Shown one piece after another: positions 22,919-32,157 of a DNA stretch of 64,000 nucleotides. Made by a program: the position numbers and the translations under genes. The DNA lies in the NCBI GenBank assembly GCA_014237465.1, contig JABZFM010000005.1, positions 62,001 to 126,000 on the forward strand. Direction: 5' to 3'. Each line of letters begins with the position of its first letter. Position 1 is the stretch's first letter. Under the pieces are notes generated by a model. The model ran no database searches. It saw only the letters and a program-made list of their open reading frames with translations, and had not been told where the DNA came from. Source of the stretch: Desulfobacteraceae bacterium (GTDB lineage Bacteria; Desulfobacterota; Desulfobacteria; Desulfobacterales; Desulfosalsimonadaceae).

Positions 22919-24406
22919 ATGAATCAGAAACTTAAAACCACTTTTCCATTCTGGACGGTCATCCTAACTGCAATCATTACATTGGTGCTGTTTGCCGGGC
23001 TTGGTTATTATTTCGGGTATCTGGATCCAAGACCAAAGCATGCAATGAATACTGCCGGCATCGCTGGTGATTTGGAAGAAACCACCCTGTATTCCTGCGG
23101 TATGCACCCCATGATCATTTCCGATGAACCCGGATATTGTCCTTTGTGCGAAATGGCACTCACCCCCATTCGAAAAAATAATGAAGCAGATAACAATAAC
23201 GGGGAGCGGCGAATCGCCTACTGGCGAGCCCCCATGAACTCCATGGAAATTTATGACAAACCCGGCAAAAGTGCCATGGGAATGGATCTGGTGCCGGTGT
23301 ATGAGGATGCGTTGTCGGGTGGTGTCGAAATTTCAATTGATCCGGTGACCCGGCAGAATATGGGTCTGCGGACAGCAATTGTCGAAACAGGCCCTTTGGA
23401 TCATACCATACGAACATACGGGCATATCACCTATGATGAAACCCGGATGGCCCAGATCAACCTGAAATTTTCCGGATGGATCGAAAAACTATATGTGGAT
23501 TTCACCGGACAGATTGTGGAAAAAGGCCAACCCCTGTTTGATGTTTATTCTCCTGAACTCATTACCGCCCAGGAGGACTATCTTGAAGCATACCGGAATC
23601 AATTGAGAAACCCAAACCCTGTAAACAAAAAAATGATGTCATCCGTTCGACGCCGTTTGGGCTTTTTTGATATCGGAAATAACGAAATAAGGGCGATTGA
23701 AAAACAGGGCATGGCAAAGCAAGCGCTGACTATTCGATCCTCGTTTAAAGGTGTTGTCACCGTTAATAACGCCGTTAACGGCGGATATATAAAGACCGGC
23801 ACAATAGTTTACACGATTGCAGACCTTTCCCGTGTATGGGTGGAAGCCCATATTTATGAATATGAACTGGCACAGGTGGTATCGGGTCAAAAAGCTGTCA
23901 TGACACTCCCTTATCAACCAGGAAAAGAATATGAGGGCAAGGTAACCTATGTTTATCCTTACCTGCAGCAGAAAACCCGGGATGTGGTGATCCGGCTTGA
24001 GTTTGACAACCCGGACCTGGAATTGAAACCGGAAATGTATGCAAATGTTAAAATCCATACATCAGCCGGCAAACAAGGTACTCAGATTCCATCAGAGTCT
24101 GTCCTCAGGTCCGGTGAACGCAATATTGTGTTTGTCAGCCGGGGTGATGGCAAATATATCCCCCGGGAAGTCACTCTCGGCATGTATCTTAATGAAGGAA
24201 AAGTTCATGTGATGAAGGGTTTGGCTCCGGGTGAAATAATCGTTACATCCGGCCAGTTTCTGCTGGATTCAGAATCCAAGCTTAAAGAAGCCACCCGAAA
24301 AATGATGGAAGTGAATAATCCGGCCGAAAAACCAAAAACTAAAAAGACGGATGCCGGATCATCCAAGGAGCAAGAGCAGGATGATTTTTTTGACGATCTG
24401 GAATAA
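22919..24406 (+). CDS. cusB: RND efflux periplasmic adaptor, CusB-like with metal-binding domains
   Basis: This 495-residue protein begins with a membrane anchor (about 13-35). A heavy-metal-binding domain follows, with YSCGMHPMIISDEPGYCPLC (about 58-77). A second, cysteine-free copy ends GKSAMGMDLVPVYED (about 110-125). The membrane fusion hairpin, lipoyl and beta-barrel regions follow. The acidic C-terminus (DDFFDDLE) is unusual. It links the inner membrane pump to the TolC channel and may deliver Cu(I) or Ag(I); the Met-rich and Cys-containing motifs favour monovalent copper over zinc. Confidence 0.9.
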   Translation: MNQKLKTTFPFWTVILTAIITLVLFAGLGYYFGYLDPRPKHAMNTAGIAGDLEETTLYSCGMHPMIISDEPGYCPLCEMALTPIRKNNEADNNNGERRIAYWRAPMNSMEIYDKPGKSAMGMDLVPVYEDALSGGVEISIDPVTRQNMGLRTAIVETGPLDHTIRTYGHITYDETRMAQINLKFSGWIEKLYVDFTGQIVEKGQPLFDVYSPELITAQEDYLEAYRNQLRNPNPVNKKMMSSVRRRLGFFDIGNNEIRAIEKQGMAKQALTIRSSFKGVVTVNNAVNGGYIKTGTIVYTIADLSRVWVEAHIYEYELAQVVSGQKAVMTLPYQPGKEYEGKVTYVYPYLQQKTRDVVIRLEFDNPDLELKPEMYANVKIHTSAGKQGTQIPSESVLRSGERNIVFVSRGDGKYIPREVTLGMYLNEGKVHVMKGLAPGEIIVTSGQFLLDSESKLKEATRKMMEVNNPAEKPKTKKTDAGSSKEQEQDDFFDDLE

Positions 24407-24418
24407 AAGGAATATCTC

Positions 24419-27400
24419 ATGATTGAAAAAATCATAGAGTGGTCACTCAAAAATAAATTTATAGTGATTCTCGCAACCATCGCGATAATCGCCGGCGGGA
24501 TACTGGCCTTAAAAACTATACCCATAGATGCCATTCCGGACCTGTCGGATGTCCAGGTAATTATTTATACGGATTATCCCGGTCAGGCGCCGCAGGTGGT
24601 AGAAGACCAGATCACCTATCCCCTTACCACAGCCATGCTCAGCGTTCCTTATGCCAAGGTTGTCCGGGGTTACTCATTCTTCGGGTTATCCTTTGTTTAT
24701 ATTATTTTTGAAGATGGGACCGATCTGTACTGGGCCCGGTCCCGGGTACTGGAATACCTTAATTTTGTGTCCGGCCGACTGCCGGCAGGCATCACGCCCC
24801 GCCTCGGCCCGGACGCCACCGGCGTGGGATGGGTGTATGAATATGTGTTAAAAGACACTTCCGGGAAACATGATCTGTCTGAGTTGCGCAGTATCCAGGA
24901 CTGGTACCTCCGGTATGAACTCACGGCCGTTCCCGGCGTTGCCGAGGTGGCCAGCATCGGCGGTTTTGTAAAGCAATACCAGGTGGAAGTAGACCCCAAC
25001 AAGCTGCTTGCCTATAATCTGCCCATTGGCAAAGTGAGAATGGCGATTCAGCGCTCCAACAAAGATGTTGGCGGCAAGCTGATTGAAATGGGAGAAACCG
25101 AATTCATGGTCCGGGGCCTGGGATATATTCATTCCGTTGAAGACCTTGAAATGGTAGCTGTTGGCGTAGATATAAAAGGCACACCGATTCTTTTGAAAAA
25201 TATCGCGGACATTCACCTGGGTCCTGAACTCCGACGCGGTGTTCTGGACTGGAACGGCGAAGGGGAAGCAGCCGGCGGCATTGTGGTGATGCGGTACGGT
25301 GAAAACGCCCTTGAAGTCATTAAAAATGTTAAACAGCGACTCAATGAACTGGCCAAAGGACTCCCTGAAGGGGTTGTTGTTGAAATGGGATATGATCGGT
25401 CAGGACTGATCAAACGGGCCGTTGAAACGCTTCAAAAAAAGCTTATCGAAGAAATGGTCGTTGTCGCGATCATCTGTATCATTTTTCTGCTTCATTTCCG
25501 GTCCGCGTTTGTGGCGCTCTTCACCCTGCCGGTGGGCGTATTGATGTCTTTTATTATTATTTATCCGTTAGGTATTAATGCAAACATTATGAGTCTCGGC
25601 GGAATCGCCATTGCCATCGGAGTGATGGTGGATGCGTCCATTGTGCTTGTGGAAAACGCCCACAAGCACCTTGAAAGAGATCGCGGGGAAAAAACCCACG
25701 CCCAGATCATCCTGGAGGCATCCAAAGAAGTGGGGCCTGCTTTGTTTTACAGCCTGTTGATTATTACGATTTCTTTTCTACCGGTATTTTCCTTACAGGA
25801 ACAATCCGGCCGGTTGTTCAAGCCCCTGGCGTATACCAAAACTTTTGCACTGGCGGCATCATCGGTGCTGGCCATTACAATCATCCCGATTCTCATGACA
25901 TTTTTCGTCCGTGAAAAGCCGTTGGGGGAAGACATCACTAAAAAGCAAAAAAGGCTCATATGGATCACTGCTGTTTTGGGCCCCATTCTGCTTGTTGTTA
26001 TTGCCGGTATGGCCGGCATTCCGATGCCGGACTGGAGCCTCGCGGCGGCCATGATGGCCACAATATTTGCGGTAATTTGTCTGATCCCTCAGAGAATCCT
26101 GTCTGAAACAAAAAATCCCATCAGTCATTTTTTTGTGTGGATTTACCGCCCAATAATTAATCTGGTCTTAAAGCGTCGAAAAACAACGGTGTTGATCGCA
26201 ATCCTGATTCTTGGGGCGACTTATTTCCCGGCAACGCAGCTGGGAAGTGAATTCATGCCGCCGTTAAACGAAGGCGATCTTTTGTACATGCCCACCACCC
26301 TGCCCGGCATTTCAATCACCAAGGCCCGGGAACTGCTGCAGCAAACAGATAAAATAATCAAAAGTTTTCCTGAAGTCAAAACCGTGCACGGTAAAATCGG
26401 ACGCGCTGAAACCGCCACTGACCCGGCGCCTTTATCCATGATTGAAACAACCATCATGCTCCGGCCGGAAGTGGAATATGAGATGATTCCCGTCAAACGA
26501 TTTTTTTCCGACTGGCCCGGATGGCTCAAAACGCCTCTGACCCCAATGCTATCTTTGATCTGGCCGGAGGTTAAAAAAGGAAAAGTTGTTCATGAATGGC
26601 GAAAAAAAGCTATTGATCGTTTCTTCTCCGATTGGCCGGGCTGGCTGAAAAAGCCGTTTGCCCCACTGCTCTCCCGGATCTGGCCTGAAGAACGCCATAT
26701 TACGATTAATGAACTTGCTGACGATCTGAACCGGGCAATCCAGTTCCCGGGGTTAACCAATGCCTGGACCATGCCCATTAAAACCCGGATCGACATGCTG
26801 TCCACCGGGATTAAAACGCCTGTGGGAATTAAACTCATGGGGCCGGATTTAAATGTCTTAAGCGACATCGGGACACAAATTGAAGCGGTTGTTCGGGAAA
26901 TTCCCGGCACCCTGTCCGTTTATTCCGAGCGGGTCACCGGCGGCAATTACCTGGATTTTGATATCCGCAGGGATCATATTGCGCGATACGGCCTGACCGT
27001 GGGTGATGTGCAGGATGTGATCATGACTGCCGTGGGCGGTATGAATGTGACTGAAACCGTAGAAGGTCTTGAGCGATATCCGGTCAATCTCAGATATAAC
27101 CGGGAACTCAGAGACGATATCGACCAGCTCAAACGGGTGCTAGTGCCCACACCAACCGGCGCCCAGGTCCCGCTTGCGCAACTGGCGGATTTCTCCATTC
27201 ATAAAGGGCCGGCCGGTATCAAAACCGAAAATTCCCGGAAAACCGCATGGCTCTATGTTGACTTAAAAGGTGTTGATGTGGGGTCCTATGTGAAAACCGC
27301 TAAAAACATTGTAGATAAACATATTGACCTGCCCGACGGCTATTCCATGATCTGGTCCGGCCAGTATGAATACATGGAAAAAGCCAGAAAAACATTGAAC

Positions 27401-27931
27401 CTTATTGTACCGGTAACCGTATTGCTAATTTTCATTCTGCTGTTTTTCCATTTTAAAAACATTGTCGAATCCGCCATTGTGATGGCCAGCCTGCCGTTTG
27501 CACTGGTGGGCGGTGTGTGGCTGCTGTATTTGCTTGATTACAACCTGTCGGTGGCGGTTGTCGTTGGATTTATTGCACTGGCAGGCCTGGCTGCGGAAAC
27601 CGGCGTGGTTATGATGGTCTATTTAGATGAAGTCTATCACCGGAAACTAAAAAATGGACGGATGAATACCAATAAAGATCTTCATTCAGCCATTGTTGAA
27701 GGGGCGGCAGAACGGGTCCGGCCCAAGATAATGACGGTCGCGACAACGCTTATCGGTCTATTGCCGGTAATGATCGGCACGGAAACAGGTTCTGCCGTCA
27801 TGAAACGAATCGCCGCGCCCATGGTCGGCGGGCTTATTTCATCTGCCATCCTGACGCTGATTATCATCCCGGTGGTTTATGATATCTGGAAAAGGAGGGA
27901 AATTAGACATCAGTCGGATCTTAAAAATTAA
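24419..27931 (+). CDS. cusA: Heavy-metal RND transporter (CusA/CzcA family) with internal duplication
   Basis: This 1170-residue inner membrane pump has the HME-RND signatures DASIVLVENAHKHLERD and AIDAIP-like start IPIDAIPDLSDVQVIIYTDY. It is longer than the usual 1030-1050 residues. Part of the excess is a tandem duplication in the periplasmic porter region: RFFSDWPGWLKTPLTP and RFFSDWPGWLKKPFAP occur 40 residues apart, each ending IWPE. The rest lies in a hydrophobic stretch near residues 500-560. It should extrude Cu/Ag or a similar metal using the proton gradient, together with the two preceding gene products. Confidence 0.93.
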   Translation: MIEKIIEWSLKNKFIVILATIAIIAGGILALKTIPIDAIPDLSDVQVIIYTDYPGQAPQVVEDQITYPLTTAMLSVPYAKVVRGYSFFGLSFVYIIFEDGTDLYWARSRVLEYLNFVSGRLPAGITPRLGPDATGVGWVYEYVLKDTSGKHDLSELRSIQDWYLRYELTAVPGVAEVASIGGFVKQYQVEVDPNKLLAYNLPIGKVRMAIQRSNKDVGGKLIEMGETEFMVRGLGYIHSVEDLEMVAVGVDIKGTPILLKNIADIHLGPELRRGVLDWNGEGEAAGGIVVMRYGENALEVIKNVKQRLNELAKGLPEGVVVEMGYDRSGLIKRAVETLQKKLIEEMVVVAIICIIFLLHFRSAFVALFTLPVGVLMSFIIIYPLGINANIMSLGGIAIAIGVMVDASIVLVENAHKHLERDRGEKTHAQIILEASKEVGPALFYSLLIITISFLPVFSLQEQSGRLFKPLAYTKTFALAASSVLAITIIPILMTFFVREKPLGEDITKKQKRLIWITAVLGPILLVVIAGMAGIPMPDWSLAAAMMATIFAVICLIPQRILSETKNPISHFFVWIYRPIINLVLKRRKTTVLIAILILGATYFPATQLGSEFMPPLNEGDLLYMPTTLPGISITKARELLQQTDKIIKSFPEVKTVHGKIGRAETATDPAPLSMIETTIMLRPEVEYEMIPVKRFFSDWPGWLKTPLTPMLSLIWPEVKKGKVVHEWRKKAIDRFFSDWPGWLKKPFAPLLSRIWPEERHITINELADDLNRAIQFPGLTNAWTMPIKTRIDMLSTGIKTPVGIKLMGPDLNVLSDIGTQIEAVVREIPGTLSVYSERVTGGNYLDFDIRRDHIARYGLTVGDVQDVIMTAVGGMNVTETVEGLERYPVNLRYNRELRDDIDQLKRVLVPTPTGAQVPLAQLADFSIHKGPAGIKTENSRKTAWLYVDLKGVDVGSYVKTAKNIVDKHIDLPDGYSMIWSGQYEYMEKARKTLNLIVPVTVLLIFILLFFHFKNIVESAIVMASLPFALVGGVWLLYLLDYNLSVAVVVGFIALAGLAAETGVVMMVYLDEVYHRKLKNGRMNTNKDLHSAIVEGAAERVRPKIMTVATTLIGLLPVMIGTETGSAVMKRIAAPMVGGLISSAILTLIIIPVVYDIWKRREIRHQSDLKN

Positions 27932-27964
27932 TTATAACATAAAACAAATGCAAGGAGACACATC

Positions 27965-28414
27965 ATGAAAAAATATATTATAATCAAAATGTTAACAATA
28001 ATATTCTGTCTAAGCATCCTGATACCTTCAGCTGCCGCAGATAGCTGCTGTGCATCTGATAAACCCATTCATGAAGCTGACATCAATGGATATCATTTTG
28101 TTTACAAGCTGATTGATATGAAAGAGAAAATGAAAGACATGAAGGACATGGATCATGATATGGAAAAAATGACAGCAACCCAACATCTTATGCTTTTTAT
28201 CAAAAATGCAAAGGGCGATGCGGTTGAAGCGGATAAGGTGGGATTTCTGATTACCGGACCTGACGGAAAAGATCAAAAGGTGATGACCATGGGAATGAGC
28301 GGCGGATACGGTGCAGACGTCAACCTTTCACTTCCGGGAGAATATTCTGTTAAAGCAAAGGCCCTGATCGGAGAACAAAAACTGGTTGATTCATTTACAT
28401 ATACAGTCAAATAG
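27965..28414 (+). CDS. Met-rich periplasmic metal-binding protein
   Basis: This 149-residue protein has a signal peptide (about 1-25), a CC pair near the mature N-terminus (ADSCCASD), and a stretch KEKMKDMKDMDHDMEKM rich in Met, Asp and His. A beta-rich domain of about 80 residues follows (FLITGPDGKDQKVMTMGMSG). Met/His clusters of this kind bind Cu(I) or Ag(I). It lies 33 bp after the RND gene with an AAGGAGA site, so it is the last gene of the pump operon and probably a CusF-like metal carrier by role, though not by clear homology. Confidence 0.75.
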   Translation: MKKYIIIKMLTIIFCLSILIPSAAADSCCASDKPIHEADINGYHFVYKLIDMKEKMKDMKDMDHDMEKMTATQHLMLFIKNAKGDAVEADKVGFLITGPDGKDQKVMTMGMSGGYGADVNLSLPGEYSVKAKALIGEQKLVDSFTYTVK

Positions 28415-28452
28415 CTATAATAAATCACAACAAACGGATTTTAAACACTGTT

Positions 28453-28490
28453 AAAATAAAAAGCCGGGTCCAGAGGGCCCGGCTTTGGGT
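28453..28490. terminator. Terminator-like hairpin after the metal operon
   Basis: CCGGGTCCAGAGGGCCCGG with flanking AAAGC/GCTTT. The same core occurs at 10921-10955. The T-run is on the minus strand, so termination of the plus-strand operon is uncertain. Confidence 0.5.
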
Positions 28491-29030
28491 TAAGCCCAGA
28501 GGGCATGGTTTACTGACATTGATGATAACCAATACTCATTTTTCTTAATCATAATCTTAATCCTATCTTAATCTATCTTTTAATGAAAGACTTTGCAACT
28601 TCTCAATAAGTCCGGGCATTACACTTATATGTTCCCGCCAGACAGGTCAGGTTGCGACCGAATGGGAGTTACATGACAGATTGGTGTCAGGGAAGACCGC
28701 TTCGCGCCCCACCCTGATCTACTGTTTGCTTTATCACCAAAAATTATGATTAAAAGTACGAATTTTCAAGGCAAAGCCAAATTTCTCTGACCTGACCCGG
28801 AGGACCAGGTTTTTCTAAGTTTGGTCCCTCGATTGCAGATAAGTCATGGCACCCCCAATAATCTATGGGTTCTTATTTCAAAAAATTATATAGCAGTGAT
28901 GCGCCGAAAATAAAAGCCATACTTTGAAAAAATAATAGAAAGCATTAGCGTCAGCTCAGCCTTGACACACCCACAGGTATTTGTAATAGTAGCCTATTTT
29001 GTGAAAATAAATTTCAACCCGAAAAACTAA
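28491..29030. other. Gap with no recognised gene
   Basis: Contains small inverted repeats (for example ACCTG...CAGGTTTTT near 28790) but no ORF of note. Some of it may be decayed repeat sequence. Confidence 0.4.
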
Positions 29031-29187
29031 GGGCTCGCTCAAAAATAACTTCACATTTTATTGAGCCGATCCATCCTGCATGACGGCGTTGCTCGGCGGT
29101 TAAATAGACCAGCTATTCGCCCTTCTCGCGCCTTGTCATGCAGGCGCCTCGAAACTCTAAAATGTAAATTTATTTTTTCGCAAACCC
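29031..29187. repeat. Palindromic element, family B, copy 1
   Basis: Imperfect 30-bp terminal inverted repeats: left GGGCTCGCTCAAAAATAA and right, read on the minus strand, GGGTTTGCGAAAAAATAA. The interior contains CAAGGCGCGAGAAGGGCGAA and GCAACGC around an AATAG/CTATT hairpin. It ends 4 bp before the asnA ribosome site. Copy 2 is at 63190-63346. Confidence 0.85.
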
Positions 29188-29201
29188 GAAAGGAGCGTAA
29201 C

Positions 29202-30332
29202 ATGACAGACAAAAAAGCGGATTTGGCTGGACCTGGAATCGGCAACTATACTGAATTGGAAACGGAGCTACCCGATGGTTATGAATCTCTTCTATCTCCC
29301 ATGGAGAGAATGAAAGCGGTTTTTGCCATAAAAAATTACATTGAAGAGAATCTGTGTAAAGAGCTCAACATGCAGATGGTTCAGGTCCCGCTGATTGTTG
29401 ATCGGGACAGCGGAATGAATGATTATCTTGATCGTGACGGGTCACGTACGCCGGTGGATTTTCCCTGCGGACTCGGCCTTGATAATCCTATCCCGGCCCA
29501 GGTGGTCCAGGCGGCGACCAAATGGAAACGCATGGCCCTTAAGCAGTTTGACTGTAAAATTGGAGAGGGCCTCTGCACTGATATGCGGGCTGTTCGCAAG
29601 GACTATTTCCTTGATCATGACCACAGCGCGTATGTTGACCAGTGGGATTGGGAGCGGGTGATCACCGCAGAAGACCGAAATATCGATTTCTTAAAAGACA
29701 TTGTAAAAAAAATCTGGAAAGTCATCCATGGTGCCGGAAAAATGGCCCAGGACATGTTCCCGGCTCTAAAAACAAACAAATACCCTGATATCCCCGAAGA
29801 ACTTGTATTCCTCCATGCTGAGGAAATCCTCGACATGTATCCTGATTTGCCTCGAAAACAACGGGAAACCCTTGTTATCCAGGAAAAAGCCCCGGCGATT
29901 TTTATCATCGGCATTGGTCAGGTTTTAAAGGACGGATATCCCCATGAAATGCGCGCCGCGGACTATGATGACTGGGTCACTGAAACCATTGTCAAAAATG
30001 GCGACCAGTATTACGGATTAAATGGCGATATCCTGGTTTGGAATCCCGTGACAAAGCGGCGCCACGAATTAACCTCCATGGGGATACGGGTCACAAAGGA
30101 AACCCTGAAGGTTCAGCTAAAGATGTCCGGCCAGGAAGATTTTCTCAAACTCCCCTATCATCAGGCGATTTTAAACGATGAGATACCGCTCTCCATCGGC
30201 GGGGGCATCGGTCAGGCCCGGACCTTTATGTATCTACTGCGCACAGCCCATCTTGGAGAAGTTACCGTCTCCGTGTGGCCAAAAATTCTCAAGGACATCT
30301 GCAAAAAGAAAAACATCCATGTCTTAGAATAA
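29202..30332 (+). CDS. asnA: Aspartate-ammonia ligase
   Basis: This 376-residue AsnA makes asparagine from aspartate, ammonia and ATP. The class II synthetase-like core is seen in GLCTDMRAVRKDYFLDHDHS, YVDQWDWERVI, RRHELTSMGIRV and LPYHQAILNDEIPLSIGGGI. It is about 45 residues longer than the E. coli enzyme. The start at 29202 follows AAAGGAGCG; a longer frame upstream reads through the repeat element and is rejected. It precedes asnS by about 100 bp on the same strand, so asparagine synthesis and charging are probably co-expressed. Confidence 0.95.
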   Translation: MTDKKADLAGPGIGNYTELETELPDGYESLLSPMERMKAVFAIKNYIEENLCKELNMQMVQVPLIVDRDSGMNDYLDRDGSRTPVDFPCGLGLDNPIPAQVVQAATKWKRMALKQFDCKIGEGLCTDMRAVRKDYFLDHDHSAYVDQWDWERVITAEDRNIDFLKDIVKKIWKVIHGAGKMAQDMFPALKTNKYPDIPEELVFLHAEEILDMYPDLPRKQRETLVIQEKAPAIFIIGIGQVLKDGYPHEMRAADYDDWVTETIVKNGDQYYGLNGDILVWNPVTKRRHELTSMGIRVTKETLKVQLKMSGQEDFLKLPYHQAILNDEIPLSIGGGIGQARTFMYLLRTAHLGEVTVSVWPKILKDICKKKNIHVLE

Positions 30333-30436
30333 ACCGAAATAAGCCGGAATAAGAGGACGAAACAAACCGGGAAAAATAACCCGATTTAGTGTCTGAACAG
30401 CGCATCGAACGATATCATCAAACAGCAAGGTGCCAA

Positions 30437-31834
30437 ATGAATAAACGAATGAAAAAACGCATAAAAATCAATAAGCTGATATCTTTAGAGACATCGGTTG
30501 ATGAGGTGGTTGTCAAGGGGTGGGTCAGGACCCGGCGCGATTCAAAGGGGTTCTCGTTTATCGAGGTCAATGACGGGTCCTGCCTGAAAAACATTCAGGT
30601 GATTGCCGACAATTCCCTGGATAATTACGATGAGATTACCCGGTTGATCACCGGGTCTGCGGTGGCGGTTTCCGGCAGCCTGGAGGAATCCCCCGGCGGC
30701 GGTCAGAAATGGGAAGTTCACGCAAAAAGTATCGAAATAATCAGCATTGCCCCCGAGACTTACCCCCTTCAGAAGAAACGTCACACAGATGAGTTTTTGC
30801 GGACCATTGCCCATCTGCGGCCACGAACAAACAAATACGGCGCGGCTTTTAGAATCAGATCCGAACTGTCATTTGCCATACATAAATTTTTCAAGGACCG
30901 CGGGTTTAGCTACATTCATACGCCCATACTGACCGGTTCCGACTGCGAAGGCGCGGGCGAGCTGTTTCAGGTGACAACACTGGACATGAAAAATGTCCCC
31001 AGTATTGACGGGAATATCGATTATTCGCACGATTTTTTTGGTAAAGAAGCCGGACTGACCGTATCCGGCCAGCTGTCAGCGGAAATGTTCGCCCTTGCCC
31101 TTGGAGATGTGTATACCTTTGGGCCCACCTTTCGCGCGGAAAATTCCAATACATCCAGGCATGTGGCGGAATTCTGGATGATTGAACCGGAAATGGCGTT
31201 TTGTGATCTTGAACAAGACATGGATCTTGCAGAAGAGATGTTAAAATACCTGGCCGGCGTTGTTTTGGAAAACTGCGCAGAAGATATTGGTCTTTTTGCG
31301 AAATTTGTTGATAAGCAATTGATGAACACCATTGAAACTTTACTGTCGTCTGATTTTAAACGGATCACTTACGAAGAAGCGGTTAAAATTCTTGAAAAGT
31401 CAAAAAAGAAATTTGAGTATGACGTTGCCTACGGAAAAGACCTTCAGTCCGAACATGAGCGGTATCTGACCGAGACACATTTTAAAAAACCCGTCATTGT
31501 CTATAATTATCCGAAAGCGATTAAACCGTTTTACATGCGACAAAACGATGACGGCAAAACCGTTGCGGCCATGGATATTCTGGTGCCCCGCATCGGGGAA
31601 ATCATCGGCGGGAGCCAGCGGGAGGAGCGGCTTGATGTGCTTGAGGCGCGAATAAAGGAGATGGCTTTACCGATGGAGGAGTACTGGTGGTATCTTGATT
31701 CCAGGAGGTACGGAAGCGTTCCCCACAGCGGTTTCGGATTAGGCTTTGAGCGCCTGCTGATGTTTCTCACCGGAATTAACAACATCAGGGATGTCATCCC
31801 TTTTCCCAGGACACCCAAAAATATCGAATTTTAA
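30437..31834 (+). CDS. asnS: Asparaginyl-tRNA synthetase
   Basis: This 465-residue class IIb synthetase has an N-terminal OB-fold anticodon-binding domain (about 10-110, [20 protein letters not shown]). The catalytic domain carries motif 2 in [20 protein letters not shown] and motif 3 in [15 protein letters not shown]. Those sequences are typical of AsnRS rather than AspRS. The start at 30437 is chosen because AAGGTG lies just upstream; an in-frame GTG at 30389 would add 16 residues. Confidence 0.95.
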   Translation: MNKRMKKRIKINKLISLETSVDEVVVKGWVRTRRDSKGFSFIEVNDGSCLKNIQVIADNSLDNYDEITRLITGSAVAVSGSLEESPGGGQKWEVHAKSIEIISIAPETYPLQKKRHTDEFLRTIAHLRPRTNKYGAAFRIRSELSFAIHKFFKDRGFSYIHTPILTGSDCEGAGELFQVTTLDMKNVPSIDGNIDYSHDFFGKEAGLTVSGQLSAEMFALALGDVYTFGPTFRAENSNTSRHVAEFWMIEPEMAFCDLEQDMDLAEEMLKYLAGVVLENCAEDIGLFAKFVDKQLMNTIETLLSSDFKRITYEEAVKILEKSKKKFEYDVAYGKDLQSEHERYLTETHFKKPVIVYNYPKAIKPFYMRQNDDGKTVAAMDILVPRIGEIIGGSQREERLDVLEARIKEMALPMEEYWWYLDSRRYGSVPHSGFGLGFERLLMFLTGINNIRDVIPFPRTPKNIEF

Positions 31835-32157
31835 ATAAAATTTAAAATCACTATATTTGCTCCCGGTCAGGAGCAAAAATATTAAATACTTCAGCCGCTC
31901 AGAAAACAGTGGAAAACAGGAGGAAAACAGGGACGTCCTTAAATAACTCAATAACTTATTAAATCCTCGAATGACGGTGATTTAGGAAGATCCATTTTTC
32001 TTTGAATTCCGGAATTCCGGGGAAAGAAATCGGGGGACTATAAATCCAAAATCCGGGGGAGAGTATACCTGTTTCGTCATACTGTCCCCCGATTTCATTT
32101 TATTTACCTTTTACCTTACTCCCTGCACCTTATATACTTCACATATTTTCACCCTGA
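31835..32157. repeat. Intergenic repeats, possible REP/RAYT-type relic
   Basis: Holds an inverted repeat TTTGCTCC/GGAGCAAA near 31857-31882. A segment with ACAGGGACGTCCTTAAATAA near 31920 follows. A longer inverted repeat has arms GAAATCGGGGGAC and GTCCCCCGATTTC (about 32025-32096). The last two look like the ends of REP-associated Y1 transposase elements, but no transposase is left. Confidence 0.4.

Noticed and set aside
28560-28850. Structured RNA in the gap after the metal operon
   Set aside because: Some short stems are visible but no known riboswitch or RNA signature could be matched by eye.
29061-29201. Long N-terminal extension of AsnA
   Set aside because: The extra 47 codons come from the family B repeat; the ribosome site fits the ATG at 29202.
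31905-32096. Insertion sequence
   Set aside because: Inverted repeats resemble REP/Y1-transposase element ends, but no transposase frame is present; kept only as a repeat relic.
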